Numbered from the stretch's first letter, positions 47,415-55,701 are shown. The stretch: DNA of 64,000 bases from Xenophilus sp. L33 (GCF_009765735.1 NZ_LMUW01000022.1:1-64000); one strand, 5' to 3'. Program-made: numbers and translations. The notes: a model not told the origin generated them from the sequence alone.

Positions 47415-48211
47415 GCGACTCCATGAATGCCTCCTCCCAGCGCGGCAGCTGCACCCTCGTCGGTGCCGGCCCCGGCGACCCCGAACTGCTGACCCTCAAG
47501 GCCGTCAAGGCGATCCAGGCGGCCACCGTGCTGCTGGTCGACGACCTGGTCGGCGACGACATCCTGGCCTACGCGCGGCCCGGCGCGCGCATCGTGCACG
47601 TCGGCAAGCGCGGCGGTTGCCGCAGCACGCCGCAGGCCTTCATCGAGCGGCTGATGATCTCGGCGGTGCAGGAAGGCGAGACCGTCGTGCGCCTGAAGGG
47701 CGGCGATCCCTTCATCTTCGGCCGCGGCGGCGAGGAAGTGGAGCACCTGCGCGCCGCCGGCATCGAGGCCCGCGTGGTCAACGGCATCACCGCCGGGCTG
47801 GCGGCGGTCAGCGCGCTCGGGGTGCCGCTCACCCACCGCGACCATGCGCAAGGCGTGCTCTTCGTCACCGGCCATGCCAAGACCGGCGAGGCCTCTTCGG
47901 AGCGGGCCACCGACTGGCGGCAGCTGGCCGCCACCGCCCGCGATGCCCGCCTGACCCTGGTGATCTACATGGGCGTCACCGGCGTCGCGCACATCCAGGA
48001 CGAACTGCTGCACGGGCTGGCCGGCGAGACGCCGGTGGCCGTGATCCAGCACGCCAGCCTGCCGCAGCAGCGCCACGTCGCGACCACCCTGGCGCGCTTG
48101 CGCACCGACCTGGCGGCGGCCGGCATGGCCAGCCCGGCGATCATCGTGGTCGGCGACGTGCTGCGCGGCATGGCCGCGGCCGAGGCCTCGCCGACCCGCT
48201 TCGGCACCTGA
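47411..48211 (+). CDS. cobA: Uroporphyrinogen-III C-methyltransferase (siroheme branch)
   Basis: 266 residues, tetrapyrrole methylase fold. Motifs VGAGPGDPELLTLKAVKAI (about 17-35), LVDDLV near 44-49 and VRLKGGDPFIFGRGGEEVEH (about 95-114) bind SAM and substrate. Methylates C2 and C7 of uroporphyrinogen III to precorrin-2, precursor of siroheme for nitrite and sulfite reductases. It lacks a CysG oxidase/ferrochelatase domain. Fourth gene of the ANTAR-leader-globin-ybiB group. Stop shares a base with the next start (TGATG). Confidence 0.95.
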   Translation: MSDSMNASSQRGSCTLVGAGPGDPELLTLKAVKAIQAATVLLVDDLVGDDILAYARPGARIVHVGKRGGCRSTPQAFIERLMISAVQEGETVVRLKGGDPFIFGRGGEEVEHLRAAGIEARVVNGITAGLAAVSALGVPLTHRDHAQGVLFVTGHAKTGEASSERATDWRQLAATARDARLTLVIYMGVTGVAHIQDELLHGLAGETPVAVIQHASLPQQRHVATTLARLRTDLAAAGMASPAIIVVGDVLRGMAAAEASPTRFGT

Positions 48212-49431
48212 TGCCGGCCTTCGACAGCTTCGACGCGGTCGTCATCGGCGCCGGCGCCGCCGGCCTCTTCTGCGCCGCGCAGGCCGGCCAGCGCGGCCTC
48301 AAGGTGCTGCTGGTCGACCACTTCGCGCGGGTCGCCGAGAAGATCCGCATCTCGGGCGGCGGCCGCGCCAACTTCACCAACCGCGAGCTGGACGTGCGGG
48401 CGCCGCAGCGGCACTTCATCGGCGAGAACCCGAACTTCTGCCGCTCGGCGTTGTCGCGCTACACGCCGCAGCACTTCATCGCGCTGGTGGAAAAGCACGG
48501 CATCGCCTTCCACGAGAAGCACAAGGGCCAGCTCTTCTGCGACGGGTCGGCCCAGCAGCTGATCGACATGCTGCTGGCCGAATGCGCGGCCGGCGGCGTC
48601 ACGCACTGGCAGCCCTGCAAGGTCGGCGAGGTCGCGTTCTCGGCCGAGGACGGCTACCGCGTCGAGACCGAGCGCGGCACCGTGCGCACGCCGCGGCTGG
48701 TGGTCGCGACCGGCGGCCTGTCGATCCCGCAGATCGGCGCCAGCGACTTCGGGCACCGGCTGGCCACGCAGTTCGGCCTGCGGCTGGTGCCGCCGCGGCC
48801 GGCGCTGGTGCCGCTCACCTTCGGCGGCGAGGCCTGGGCGCCCTATGCCGGCCTGGCCGGCCTGGCCCTGCCGGTTCAGATCGAGACCGGCGCCAGGAAG
48901 GAGCGCACGAGCTTCCTCGAGGACCTGCTGTTCACCCACCGCGGCCTCTCCGGCCCGGCGGTGCTGCAGATCTCCAGCTACTGGCGGCCCGGCGCGCCCC
49001 TCGGCATCGACTTCGCGCCCGGCATCGACATCGCGGCGGCGCTCGCCGAGGCCAAGCAGCGCTCGAGGAAGCGCATCGGCAACGAACTGGCCACGCTGGT
49101 GCCGGCCCGCCTGGCCGAAGCCTGGACCGGCCAGGACCCGGCGCTGCAACGGCCGATCAACGAGGCCGCCGACCGCGCGCTGGCCGCCCTGGCCGAGCGC
49201 ATCGCCCGCTGGCAGATCACGCCGAGCGGCACCGAGGGCTACCGCAAGGCCGAGGTCACCGCCGGCGGCGTCGACACCCGCGAGCTGTCCTCGCAAACGC
49301 TGGAGGCCAGGCAGCAGCCGGGCCTTCATTTCATCGGCGAGGTGGTCGACGTCACCGGCTGGCTCGGCGGCTACAACTTCCAGTGGGCCTGGGCCAGCGC
49401 GCATGCCTGTGCCGAGGCCCTGGCGGCCTGA
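48211..49431 (+). CDS. HI0933/YhiN family FAD-dependent oxidoreductase
   Basis: 406 residues. FAD dinucleotide motif VVIGAGAAGLFCAAQAGQRG (about 10-29), RISGGGRANFTNR (about 45-57) and the late EVTAGGVDTRELSSQTLE and GWLGGYNFQWAWASA segments are diagnostic of the HI0933 family. The reaction is unknown; members reduce or oxidise small molecules. Translationally coupled to cobA by the TGATG overlap, but in this order it is usually next to rpsU, so its link to nitrate regulation may be accidental. Confidence 0.9.
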   Translation: MPAFDSFDAVVIGAGAAGLFCAAQAGQRGLKVLLVDHFARVAEKIRISGGGRANFTNRELDVRAPQRHFIGENPNFCRSALSRYTPQHFIALVEKHGIAFHEKHKGQLFCDGSAQQLIDMLLAECAAGGVTHWQPCKVGEVAFSAEDGYRVETERGTVRTPRLVVATGGLSIPQIGASDFGHRLATQFGLRLVPPRPALVPLTFGGEAWAPYAGLAGLALPVQIETGARKERTSFLEDLLFTHRGLSGPAVLQISSYWRPGAPLGIDFAPGIDIAAALAEAKQRSRKRIGNELATLVPARLAEAWTGQDPALQRPINEAADRALAALAERIARWQITPSGTEGYRKAEVTAGGVDTRELSSQTLEARQQPGLHFIGEVVDVTGWLGGYNFQWAWASAHACAEALAA

Positions 49432-49455
49432 AACCGGCGCCTTTCGAACTCGCGC

Positions 49456-49461
49456 TATAAT
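49456..49461 (+). promoter_or_regulatory. rpsU -10 element
   Basis: Perfect TATAAT in CGCTATAATATCG, 25 nt after the HI0933 stop and 109 nt before rpsU. The -35 region is weak. A CCTCAAC/GTTGAGG hairpin (49483-49489 / 49507-49513) lies in the leader. Confidence 0.65.
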
Positions 49462-49569
49462 ATCGGGCTAACTTCGGCCTCCCCTCAACGGCCCACCCCT
49501 TTTTCAGTTGAGGAACCCCGGCCCGGGGCCTCGATCTCCCCAGGCCAAATCCAACCAACCGATTCATCA

Positions 49570-49782
49570 ATGACCACCATCCGCGTTAAAGAAAACGAGC
49601 CCTTCGACGTCGCGCTGCGCCGCTTCAAGCGCACCATCGAAAAGCTCGGCCTGCTGACCGACCTGCGCGCCCGCGAGTTCTACGAAAAGCCGACCGCCGA
49701 GCGCAAGCGCAAGAAGGCCGCCGCGGTCAAGCGCCACTACAAGCGCGTGCGCAGCATGCAGCTGCCCAAGAAGCTGTACTGA
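49570..49782 (+). CDS. rpsU: 30S ribosomal protein S21
   Basis: 70 residues, complete: [20 protein letters not shown] at 2-21 and a basic helical C-terminus [21 protein letters not shown]21 helps 16S rRNA pair with Shine-Dalgarno sequences. Has its own promoter-like element and terminator. In many proteobacteria rpsU is followed by dnaG-rpoD; here yqeY follows and dnaG/rpoD are absent. Confidence 0.98.
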
Positions 49783-49830
49783 TCCAGCACACCGCGTTGG
49801 CCTCGGGCCAGCGCCCGGTTCATCCGGACC

Positions 49831-49870
49831 GAGCCGCGCCAGGGTCGCCTGTCGCGGCTCTTTGTTTTTT
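49831..49870 (+). terminator. Intrinsic terminator of rpsU
   Basis: GAGCCGCG (49831-49838) pairs with CGCGGCTC (49853-49860), followed by TTTGTTTTTT. Lies 48 nt after rpsU and 20 nt before yqeY, so part of the transcripts may read into yqeY. Confidence 0.88.
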
Positions 49871-49890
49871 GCCTTTCAAGGAATCCCGCC

Positions 49891-50340
49891 ATGAGCCTCA
49901 AGGACCAGATCACCGAAGACATGAAGACCGCCATGCGCGCCAAGGACTCCGAGCGCCTGGGCACCATTCGGCTGCTGCTGGCGGCGATGAAGCAGAAGGA
50001 AGTCGACGAGCGCGTCGAGCTGGACGACGCGATGGTCGTCGCCATCGTCGACAAGCTGGTCAAGCAGCGCAAGGACTCGGTCGCCGCCTTCACCCAGGGC
50101 GGCCGCACCGACCTGGCCGACAAGGAAGCCGCCGAGATCAAGGTGCTCGAGGTCTACCTGCCGCAGCGCATGAGCGCCGACGAAGTGGCCACCGAGGTGA
50201 AGGCGATCGTCGCCGAGCTGGGCGCCAAGGGCCCCGGCGACATGGGCAAGGTCATGGGCGCGGTCAAGACCCGGCTGGCCGGCAAGGCCGACATGGGCCA
50301 GGTCAGCGCCGCGGTGAAGGCCGCGCTGGCCGGCGGCTGA
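49891..50340 (+). CDS. GatB/YqeY domain protein
   Basis: 149 residues, all-helical: LKDQITEDMKTAMRAKDSER (about 3-22), VYLPQRMSADEV (about 88-99) and GKVMGAVKTRLAGKADMGQV (about 121-140). YqeY resembles the tRNA-binding tail domain of GatB and the C-terminal part of glutaminyl-tRNA synthetase, but its role as a stand-alone protein is not settled. Conserved downstream of rpsU. Confidence 0.92.
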   Translation: MSLKDQITEDMKTAMRAKDSERLGTIRLLLAAMKQKEVDERVELDDAMVVAIVDKLVKQRKDSVAAFTQGGRTDLADKEAAEIKVLEVYLPQRMSADEVATEVKAIVAELGAKGPGDMGKVMGAVKTRLAGKADMGQVSAAVKAALAGG

Positions 50341-50402
50341 ACCATGCACCGCGGGGCTGCTCCGAAGGCGAAACCGAAGCGCTGCCGCCGGGAGGCAATC
50401 CG

Positions 50403-50882
50403 GTGAGCGCCGGAGCGCGACCCGGGCAGCCGCCCACGCTGCCGGTGCCGAAGGCCTGCGCCTGCCTGGTCGATGGCCGCGGCCGGCTGCTGGTCTTCCA
50501 CCATCCCGACGACGGCGGCATGCAGCTGCCCAAGGGCACGGTCGAGCCCGGCGAGGCGCCGGAAGACGCGGTGCGGCGCGAGCTCCTGGAGGAATCCGGC
50601 ATCGACTTCCGCGGTCCGTTGCAGCCGCTGGGCACGATGGAGCGCCTCTGCGAGGCCGGCGTCGAAGGCGCCCAGCGGCGGCATCCGCAGCTGTGGCACC
50701 TCTACCTGATGCGCGCCGAGAGGCCCCTGCCCGAGACCTTCGACCACGTCGCCTCCGGCAGCCCCGAGGAAGACGGCCTGGTCTTCAGCTACAGCTGGCT
50801 GGCGCCCGATGCGCCGCTCGACGGCTTCGCCGACCCGTACGCCCGGGCGATCGGCATCGTGCGGGCCGCGCTCGCCGCCTGA
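50403..50882 (+). CDS. NUDIX hydrolase (GTG start)
   Basis: 159 residues from GTG 50403, with GGGAGG about 9 nt upstream. Nudix box GTVEPGEAPEDAVRRELLEE followed by SGI at about 46-68 is complete. No clear substrate motif; the C-terminal half includes LWHLYLMRAERPLPETFDH. It has no relation to the NUDIX gene in the complex I cluster apart from the box. Convergent with the amt remnant. Confidence 0.85.
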   Translation: MSAGARPGQPPTLPVPKACACLVDGRGRLLVFHHPDDGGMQLPKGTVEPGEAPEDAVRRELLEESGIDFRGPLQPLGTMERLCEAGVEGAQRRHPQLWHLYLMRAERPLPETFDHVASGSPEEDGLVFSYSWLAPDAPLDGFADPYARAIGIVRAALAA

Positions 50883-50902
50883 TCGACCGGCCGGCTGCGC
50901 GC

Positions 50903-51967
50903 CTACCAGTTCACCTCGCGCTCCGGCGTCGCGCTGATGTGGTGGATCGACAGGTCCGCGCCGTCGAATTCGTCTTCCTGCGACAGCCGCAGCCCCAAGG
51001 TCGCCGGCAAGACGCCGTAGACCGCGAAGCCCGCCACCAGCGCCCACACCACACCGTTCGCCACGCCGATCAACTGCGCCCAAAGGTTCACGCCGCCGAT
51101 GCCGCCCAGCGCGCGGCTGCCGAAGATGCCCGCCGCGATGCCGCCCCAGGTGCCGCACAGGCCGTGCAGCGGCCAGACGCCGAGCACGTCGTCGATCTTC
51201 CACTTGTTCTGCACCAGGGTGAACATCCGCACGAAGCTCGCGCCGGCGACGCCGCCGACCACCAGCGCGGCGATCGGGTGCATCAGGTCGGAGCCGGCGC
51301 AGACCGCTACCAGGCCGGCCAGCGGGCCGTTGTAGACGAAGCCCGGGTCGTTGCGGCCGAGCGCCAGGGCCACCAGCGTGCCGCCGACCATCGCCATCAG
51401 CGAATTCACCGCCACCAGGCCGGAGATCTTGTCGATGGTCTGCGCGCTCATCACGTTGAAGCCGAACCAGCCGACGCACAGCACCCATGCGCCCAGCGCC
51501 AGGAACGGGATGTTCGACGGCGGATGCGCGCTCAGCGAGCCGTCGCCGCGGTAGCGGTTGCGCCGCGCGCCCAGCAGCAGCACCGCGGGCAGCGCCAGCC
51601 AGCCGCCCATCGCGTGCACCACCACCGAGCCGGCGAAGTCGTGGAATTCGTTGCCGGTCAGCCGCACCAGCCAGTCCTGGATGCCGAAGGCCCGGTTCCA
51701 GGCGATGCCCTCGTAGAGGGGGTAGACGAAGCCGACGATCACCGCGGTGGCGATCAGCTGCGGCCAGAACTTGGCCCGCTCCGCGATGCCGCCCGAGATG
51801 ATCGCCGGGATCGCCGCCGCGAAGGTCAGGAGGAAGAAGAAGCGCACCAGCTCGAAGCCGCTGCCGAGCGACAGCTCGCTCGCGCTGACGAAGAAGTGCG
51901 TGCCGTAGGCGACGCCGAAGCCCACCAGGAAGTAGGCGATGGTCGAGACCTTGGTGGCAATTTCGCC
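50903..51967 (-). pseudogene. amt: Ammonium transporter Amt, N-terminus missing
   Basis: Amt-family coding similarity begins at about 51967 (EIATKVSTIAYFLVGFGVAY) directly after an in-frame TGA at 51970-51968. Normal Amt proteins have about 45 more residues upstream, covering the first membrane helix; none of the upstream 80 nt codes for these in this frame or the next. The rest is intact through HDFAGSVVVHAMGG and PLHGLCGTWGGIAAG to the C-terminus, about 340 codons from a GTG at 51925. Probably a 5'-deleted remnant left by a rearrangement next to pmbA, unless it is an assembly fault. Confidence 0.75.
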
Positions 51968-52008
51968 TCAACCCGGTGCCGACTCCCCAAATGGCTGCAT
52001 GGCGCACC

Positions 52009-52037
52009 GAAAAGAGGACGCCGGCCTGCCGGCCGGC
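52009..52037 (-). terminator. Intrinsic terminator of pmbA
   Basis: On the minus strand GCCGGCC (52037-52031) pairs with GGCCGGC (52026-52020) with a 4-nt loop, followed by GTCCTCTTTTC. It lies 12 nt after the pmbA stop and separates it from the amt remnant. Confidence 0.65.
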
Positions 52038-52049
52038 TTCAGGCGAGCT

Positions 52050-53420
52050 TCAGGCGCCGGCCACCTTCATGCGATTGACCAGCAGCGAGCCGGTGGTCTT
52101 GGCGCCGTAGTTGTAGGCATCCCCGCCGACCGCCTCGATGCCCATCAGCATGTCCTTCAGGTTGCCGGCGATCGTGATCTCCTGTACCGGGAAGGCGATG
52201 CGCCCCTTCTCGACCCAGAAGCCGCTGGCGCCGCGCGAATAGTCGCCGGTCACGTAGTTCACGCCCTGCCCCATCAGCTCGATCACGAAGAGGCCGGTGC
52301 CGAGCTTGGCGAGCATCGCGTCGAGGTCGTCGCCGGCCTTCGTGAGCCGCGAGCTCAGCGTGAGGTTGTGCGAGCCGCCGGCGTTGCCGGTGGTCTTCAT
52401 GCCCAGCTTGCGGGCCGAATAGGTGCTGAGGAAATAGCCTTCGAGCCGGCCGCCGTCGACCACCTTGCGCCGCCGCGTGGCCACGCCTTCGTCGTCGAAG
52501 GGCGAACTGCCCTTGCCTCGCACGATATGCGGGTCTTCCAGCACGTCGATGTGCGCCGGCAGCACCGGCTTGCCGAGCGAGTCGAGCAGGAAGCTGCTCT
52601 TGCGGTAGAGCGCACCGCCGCTGGTGGCCTGCACCAGGCCGCCGAGCAGGCCCGCGGCCAGCGGCGACTCGAACAGCACCGGGCATTCGGTGGTCTTGAT
52701 CTTGCGCGACTTCAGGCGCGACAGCGCGCGTTCGGCGGCATAGCGGCCGACCGACGCCGGGCTGGCCAGTTCGTCGGCCGCGCGCATCGAGCTGTACCAG
52801 GCGTCGCGCTGCATGTCGTCGCCGCGGCCGGCGATCGGCGCCACCGAGATCGAATGGCGCGAGCTGGCGTAGCCACCGCGAAAGCCCCGCGTGTGGGCGC
52901 TGAAGAAGTGGCTCTGCTGGGCCGAGACGCCGGCGCCTTCGCTGTTGGTGATGCGCTTGTCGGTGGCAAGCGCCGCCGCTTCGCATTCGAGCGCCAGCGC
53001 GGCCGCCTGCTCGCTGGTCACGTCCCAGGGATGGAAGAGGTCCAGCTCCGGCTGCGCCTTGGCGATGTCGGCTTCGTCCGGCAGGCCGCTGACCGGGTCC
53101 TCGGCGGTGAAGCGGGCGATGTCGTAGGCCGCCTGCACCGTCTGCGCGATCGCCGCCTCGGAGAAGTCGGAGGTGCTGGCATTGCCGCGCCGATGACCGA
53201 CGTAGACCGTGATGCCGAGCGACTTGTCGCGGTTGCGCTCGACGTTTTCCAATTCACCCTTGCGCACCGAGACGCTGAGTCCGCAGCCCTCGGAGGCTTC
53301 GGCGCCGGCGTCTGTCGCTCCCAGTTTCCTGGCATGCGCCAGGGCCGAATCGACCAGGTTTTCGAAGAAGGGACGGCTGTAGGCGAAGCCGGAGTCGGCG
53401 CGCGATGTTGTTGTGGTCAT
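52050..53420 (-). CDS. pmbA: PmbA/TldE family protein of the TldD/TldE protease
   Basis: 456 residues from ATG 53420. Family landmarks include GCGLSVSVRKGELENVE (about 47-63), the middle GGALYRKSSFLLDSLGKPVL (about 290-309) and the C-terminal GNAGGSHNL and YSRGASGFWVE. PmbA partners TldD, which carries the zinc site; the heterodimer unfolds and cleaves microcin B17 precursor and CcdA. The gene is divergent from darP, the common proteobacterial arrangement. Own terminator downstream. Confidence 0.93.
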   Translation of the reverse strand: MTTTTSRADSGFAYSRPFFENLVDSALAHARKLGATDAGAEASEGCGLSVSVRKGELENVERNRDKSLGITVYVGHRRGNASTSDFSEAAIAQTVQAAYDIARFTAEDPVSGLPDEADIAKAQPELDLFHPWDVTSEQAAALALECEAAALATDKRITNSEGAGVSAQQSHFFSAHTRGFRGGYASSRHSISVAPIAGRGDDMQRDAWYSSMRAADELASPASVGRYAAERALSRLKSRKIKTTECPVLFESPLAAGLLGGLVQATSGGALYRKSSFLLDSLGKPVLPAHIDVLEDPHIVRGKGSSPFDDEGVATRRRKVVDGGRLEGYFLSTYSARKLGMKTTGNAGGSHNLTLSSRLTKAGDDLDAMLAKLGTGLFVIELMGQGVNYVTGDYSRGASGFWVEKGRIAFPVQEITIAGNLKDMLMGIEAVGGDAYNYGAKTTGSLLVNRMKVAGA

Positions 53421-53478
53421 GTGTTGGCTATGATACTTGCGCCCCCTGATCCCCATGGTGCGGCCAACGAATGCCTCT

Positions 53479-54135
53479 ATGTCCCGCAAACCCAAAAAAG
53501 GCTACTTCGTCCGCGGCGAGTTCGTCGCCGAAGGCAGCGAACTGGACCTCGAGCTCAAGCGTGAACTCAAGGGCACCGACGCGGCCAGCAAGACCGACCT
53601 GAAACGCGAGAGCGCCGAACTGCAGGCGCTCGGCGAGGCGCTGCTGGGCCTGCGCGCCGGCCTCTTCGACAAGCTCGACCTCGGCGAGAAGCTCAAGGAC
53701 GCGATCGTCGAAGCCCGCCGCATCACCAACTTCGAAGGCAAGCGCCGCCAGATGCAGTTCATCGGCAAGCTGATGCGCGGGCTCGAGCCGGCGACGCTCG
53801 ATGCGGTGCGCGCCGCGCTGGCCGAGCAGGACCGCCTGCCGGCCGAGGAAACCGCCGCACTGCACGAGGCCGAGCGCTGGCGCGACCGCATCATTGCCGA
53901 CGACGATGCGCTCGGCGGCTGGATCGAGACCCATCCCGCGACCGACGCGCAGCAACTGCGCGCGCTGGTGCGCCAGGCCCGCAAGGACATCAAGGCCGGC
54001 CCGCCCGGCGAAGCGCCGCGCCAGGGCAAGGCCTACCGCGAGGTGTTCCAGATCGTGCGCGACCAGCTGCGGGTGCACGGCTCCAGCGACCTGGCGGCCG
54101 AAGCCTCGGCGCAGGAACTGGAAGACGACGCGTGA
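53479..54135 (+). CDS. darP: Ribosome biogenesis protein DarP (YjgA, DUF615)
   Basis: 218 residues starting MSRKPKKGYFVRGEFVAEGS. The charged helical DUF615 core includes ESAELQALGEALLGL, LKDAIVEARRITNFEGKRRQ and QLRALVRQARKD. DarP binds pre-50S particles and aids late large-subunit assembly. The first 15 codons open in frame from 53437 are ignored because the family begins at MSRK. A TATGAT at 53429-53434 could be its -10. Divergent from pmbA and followed by mogA after 13 nt. Confidence 0.93.
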   Translation: MSRKPKKGYFVRGEFVAEGSELDLELKRELKGTDAASKTDLKRESAELQALGEALLGLRAGLFDKLDLGEKLKDAIVEARRITNFEGKRRQMQFIGKLMRGLEPATLDAVRAALAEQDRLPAEETAALHEAERWRDRIIADDDALGGWIETHPATDAQQLRALVRQARKDIKAGPPGEAPRQGKAYREVFQIVRDQLRVHGSSDLAAEASAQELEDDA

Positions 54136-54148
54136 GAAGGCCGCCGGC

Positions 54149-54739
54149 ATGAGCGCCGCCTTCGACCCGGTGCGCATCGGCATCGTCTCGGTCAGCGACC
54201 GCGCATCCACGGGCGTCTACGAGGACAAGGGCCTGCCGGCGCTCGAGGAGTGGCTGCAGCGCGCCCTGCGCAACCCGATCGAATTCGAGTCGCGCCTGAT
54301 CCCCGACGAGCAGGCCGGCATCAGCGCCGCGCTGATCGAGCTGGTCGAGGCCGGCTGCTCGCTGGTGCTCACCACCGGCGGCACCGGTCCGGCGCCGCGC
54401 GACGTCACGCCGGAAGCGACGCTGGCCGTGGCGCACAAGGAGATGCCGGGCTTCGGCGAGCAGATGCGGCAGATCAGCCTGCGCTTCGTGCCGACCGCGA
54501 TCCTGTCGCGGCAGATGGCGGTGATCCGCGACAAGAGCCTGATCCTCAACCTGCCGGGGCAGCCGAAGTCGATCGCCGAGACGCTCGAAGGCTTGAAGAA
54601 TGCCGACGGCTCGCAGGCGGTGCCGGGCATCTTCGCCGCGGTGCCCTATTGCATCGACCTGATCGGCGGGCCTTACCTCGAAACCGACGACGCGGTCTGC
54701 AAGGCCTTCCGGCCCAAGTCGGCGATTCGCGCTCGCTGA
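54149..54739 (+). CDS. mogA: Molybdopterin adenylyltransferase MogA
   Basis: 196 residues. Contains IGIVSVSDRASTGVYEDKG (about 10-28), LVLTTGGTGPAPRDVTPEA (about 72-90) and NLPGQPKSIAETL (about 134-146), which bind MPT and ATP. Adenylates molybdopterin before Mo insertion by MoeA, needed for molybdoenzymes such as nitrate reductase. Follows darP on the same strand, as usual in the order. Full length. Confidence 0.94.
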   Translation: MSAAFDPVRIGIVSVSDRASTGVYEDKGLPALEEWLQRALRNPIEFESRLIPDEQAGISAALIELVEAGCSLVLTTGGTGPAPRDVTPEATLAVAHKEMPGFGEQMRQISLRFVPTAILSRQMAVIRDKSLILNLPGQPKSIAETLEGLKNADGSQAVPGIFAAVPYCIDLIGGPYLETDDAVCKAFRPKSAIRAR

Positions 54740-54764
54740 TTCACCCGAACGACTTTCGTCGTCC

Positions 54765-54777
54765 GTCGTCATACAAC
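54765..54777. promoter_or_regulatory. Second copy of the GntR-type palindrome, after gntR
   Basis: GTCGTCATACAAC, whose reverse complement differs at one position from the perfect GTTGTATGACAAC near the gntR promoter. It lies 3 nt beyond the gntR stop and 26 nt after mogA. A 12/13 match within 900 bp may mean a second binding site, allowing looping across the gene. Confidence 0.5.
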
Positions 54778-54779
54778 AA

Positions 54780-55595
54780 TCAGCTGGCGGCTGCGGCCGC
54801 CTCGGCCCTTGCCGCCTCCTGCGCCGTGCGCAGCCTTTCGCGGCTGTTGGTGAGGTGGATGCGCATCGCGGCGCGCGCCGATTCGGCGTCGCCGCGGGCG
54901 ATCGCGGCGTAGATTTCCTCGTGCTCGCGATTGACCCGGCTCAGGTAGACGCCGCGCCGGTCGTGGTTGCTGATCGCGGAGATGCGGGTGCGCGGAATGA
55001 TCGTGGTGCCGAGGTGGCCCATGATGTCCGCGAAGTACGGGTTGCCGGTGGCCTCGGCGATCTGGAGATGGAAGCGGAAGTCGGGCGCCACCGTGTCGCC
55101 GCCGCTGGCGACGTTGCGCTCGAACTCGTCGAGCGCCTCGCGCATCACCAGCAGTTGCGCGTCGGTGCGCCGTGTCGCGGCCAGGCCGGCCGACTCGGTT
55201 TCCAGGCTGATGCGCAACTCGAGCACCGCGAGCACGTCGACCGAGGTCGCGATGTCGCTGGCGTCGAGCCTGAACATGCCGCCGGCGCGGGGCTGCAGCA
55301 CGAAGGTGCCGACGCCGTGGTGCGTCTCCACCAGGCCGGCCGCTTGCAGTTTCGACAGGGCCTCGCGCACCACGGTCCGGCTGACGCCGAAGGCCCGCAT
55401 GATTTCGGACTCGGTCGGCAGCTTGTCGCCCGGGCGCAAAGCGCCGTCGCGGATCTTCATGCCGAGGTCGTCGACCAGCCCGTGGGACAAGCCGCGGCCG
55501 CGCTGGCGCGGGCGGAGAAGAACGCCGGGAGGCGAGGCGACGTCGGCGTCCGGAGAGGCCAGGAACTGGGGATTACCCGCAACCGTCAAGGGCAT
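54780..55595 (-). CDS. GntR family regulator, FadR (FCD) subfamily
   Basis: 271 residues from ATG 55595. The winged helix-turn-helix at about 45-105 has LRPGDKLPTESEIMRAFGVS and RTVVREALSKLQAAGLVE. The FCD ligand domain (about 120-255) includes DFRFHLQIAEATGNPYF and EHEEIYAAIARGD with metal-ligand Asp/His. Divergent from an ABC importer and uronate genes, which it most likely represses. UxuR/ExuR-type regulators of uronate use belong to this subfamily. About 35 residues precede the HTH, somewhat long. Confidence 0.9.
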   Translation of the reverse strand: MPLTVAGNPQFLASPDADVASPPGVLLRPRQRGRGLSHGLVDDLGMKIRDGALRPGDKLPTESEIMRAFGVSRTVVREALSKLQAAGLVETHHGVGTFVLQPRAGGMFRLDASDIATSVDVLAVLELRISLETESAGLAATRRTDAQLLVMREALDEFERNVASGGDTVAPDFRFHLQIAEATGNPYFADIMGHLGTTIIPRTRISAISNHDRRGVYLSRVNREHEEIYAAIARGDAESARAAMRIHLTNSRERLRTAQEAARAEAAAAAS

Positions 55596-55602
55596 GCGGA
55601 CG

Positions 55603-55631
55603 ATGATAATTCCTGAACCGTTGTATGACAA
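55603..55631 (-). promoter_or_regulatory. gntR promoter overlapping its operator
   Basis: Minus strand TTGTCA (55631-55626), 17-nt spacer, TATCAT (55608-55603): each hexamer differs from consensus at one base. The predicted +1 is near 55596, next to the ATG at 55595, so the transcript may be leaderless. Confidence 0.65.
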
Positions 55632-55632
55632 C
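55620..55632. promoter_or_regulatory. GntR/FadR-type operator GTTGTATGACAAC
   Basis: Perfect palindrome GTTGT-ATG-ACAAC. It covers the -35 of the gntR promoter and lies just before TATAAG (55634-55639), a possible -10 for the importer operon on the plus strand. Binding would repress both directions. The form resembles sites of FadR-subfamily regulators. Confidence 0.75.
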
Positions 55633-55701
55633 ATATAAGTCGGCATCGGTCCATCTTTTCGACCCATCCATGCTTGCGCCCAGCGCCCTTCCCGGCCGTA
55701 G

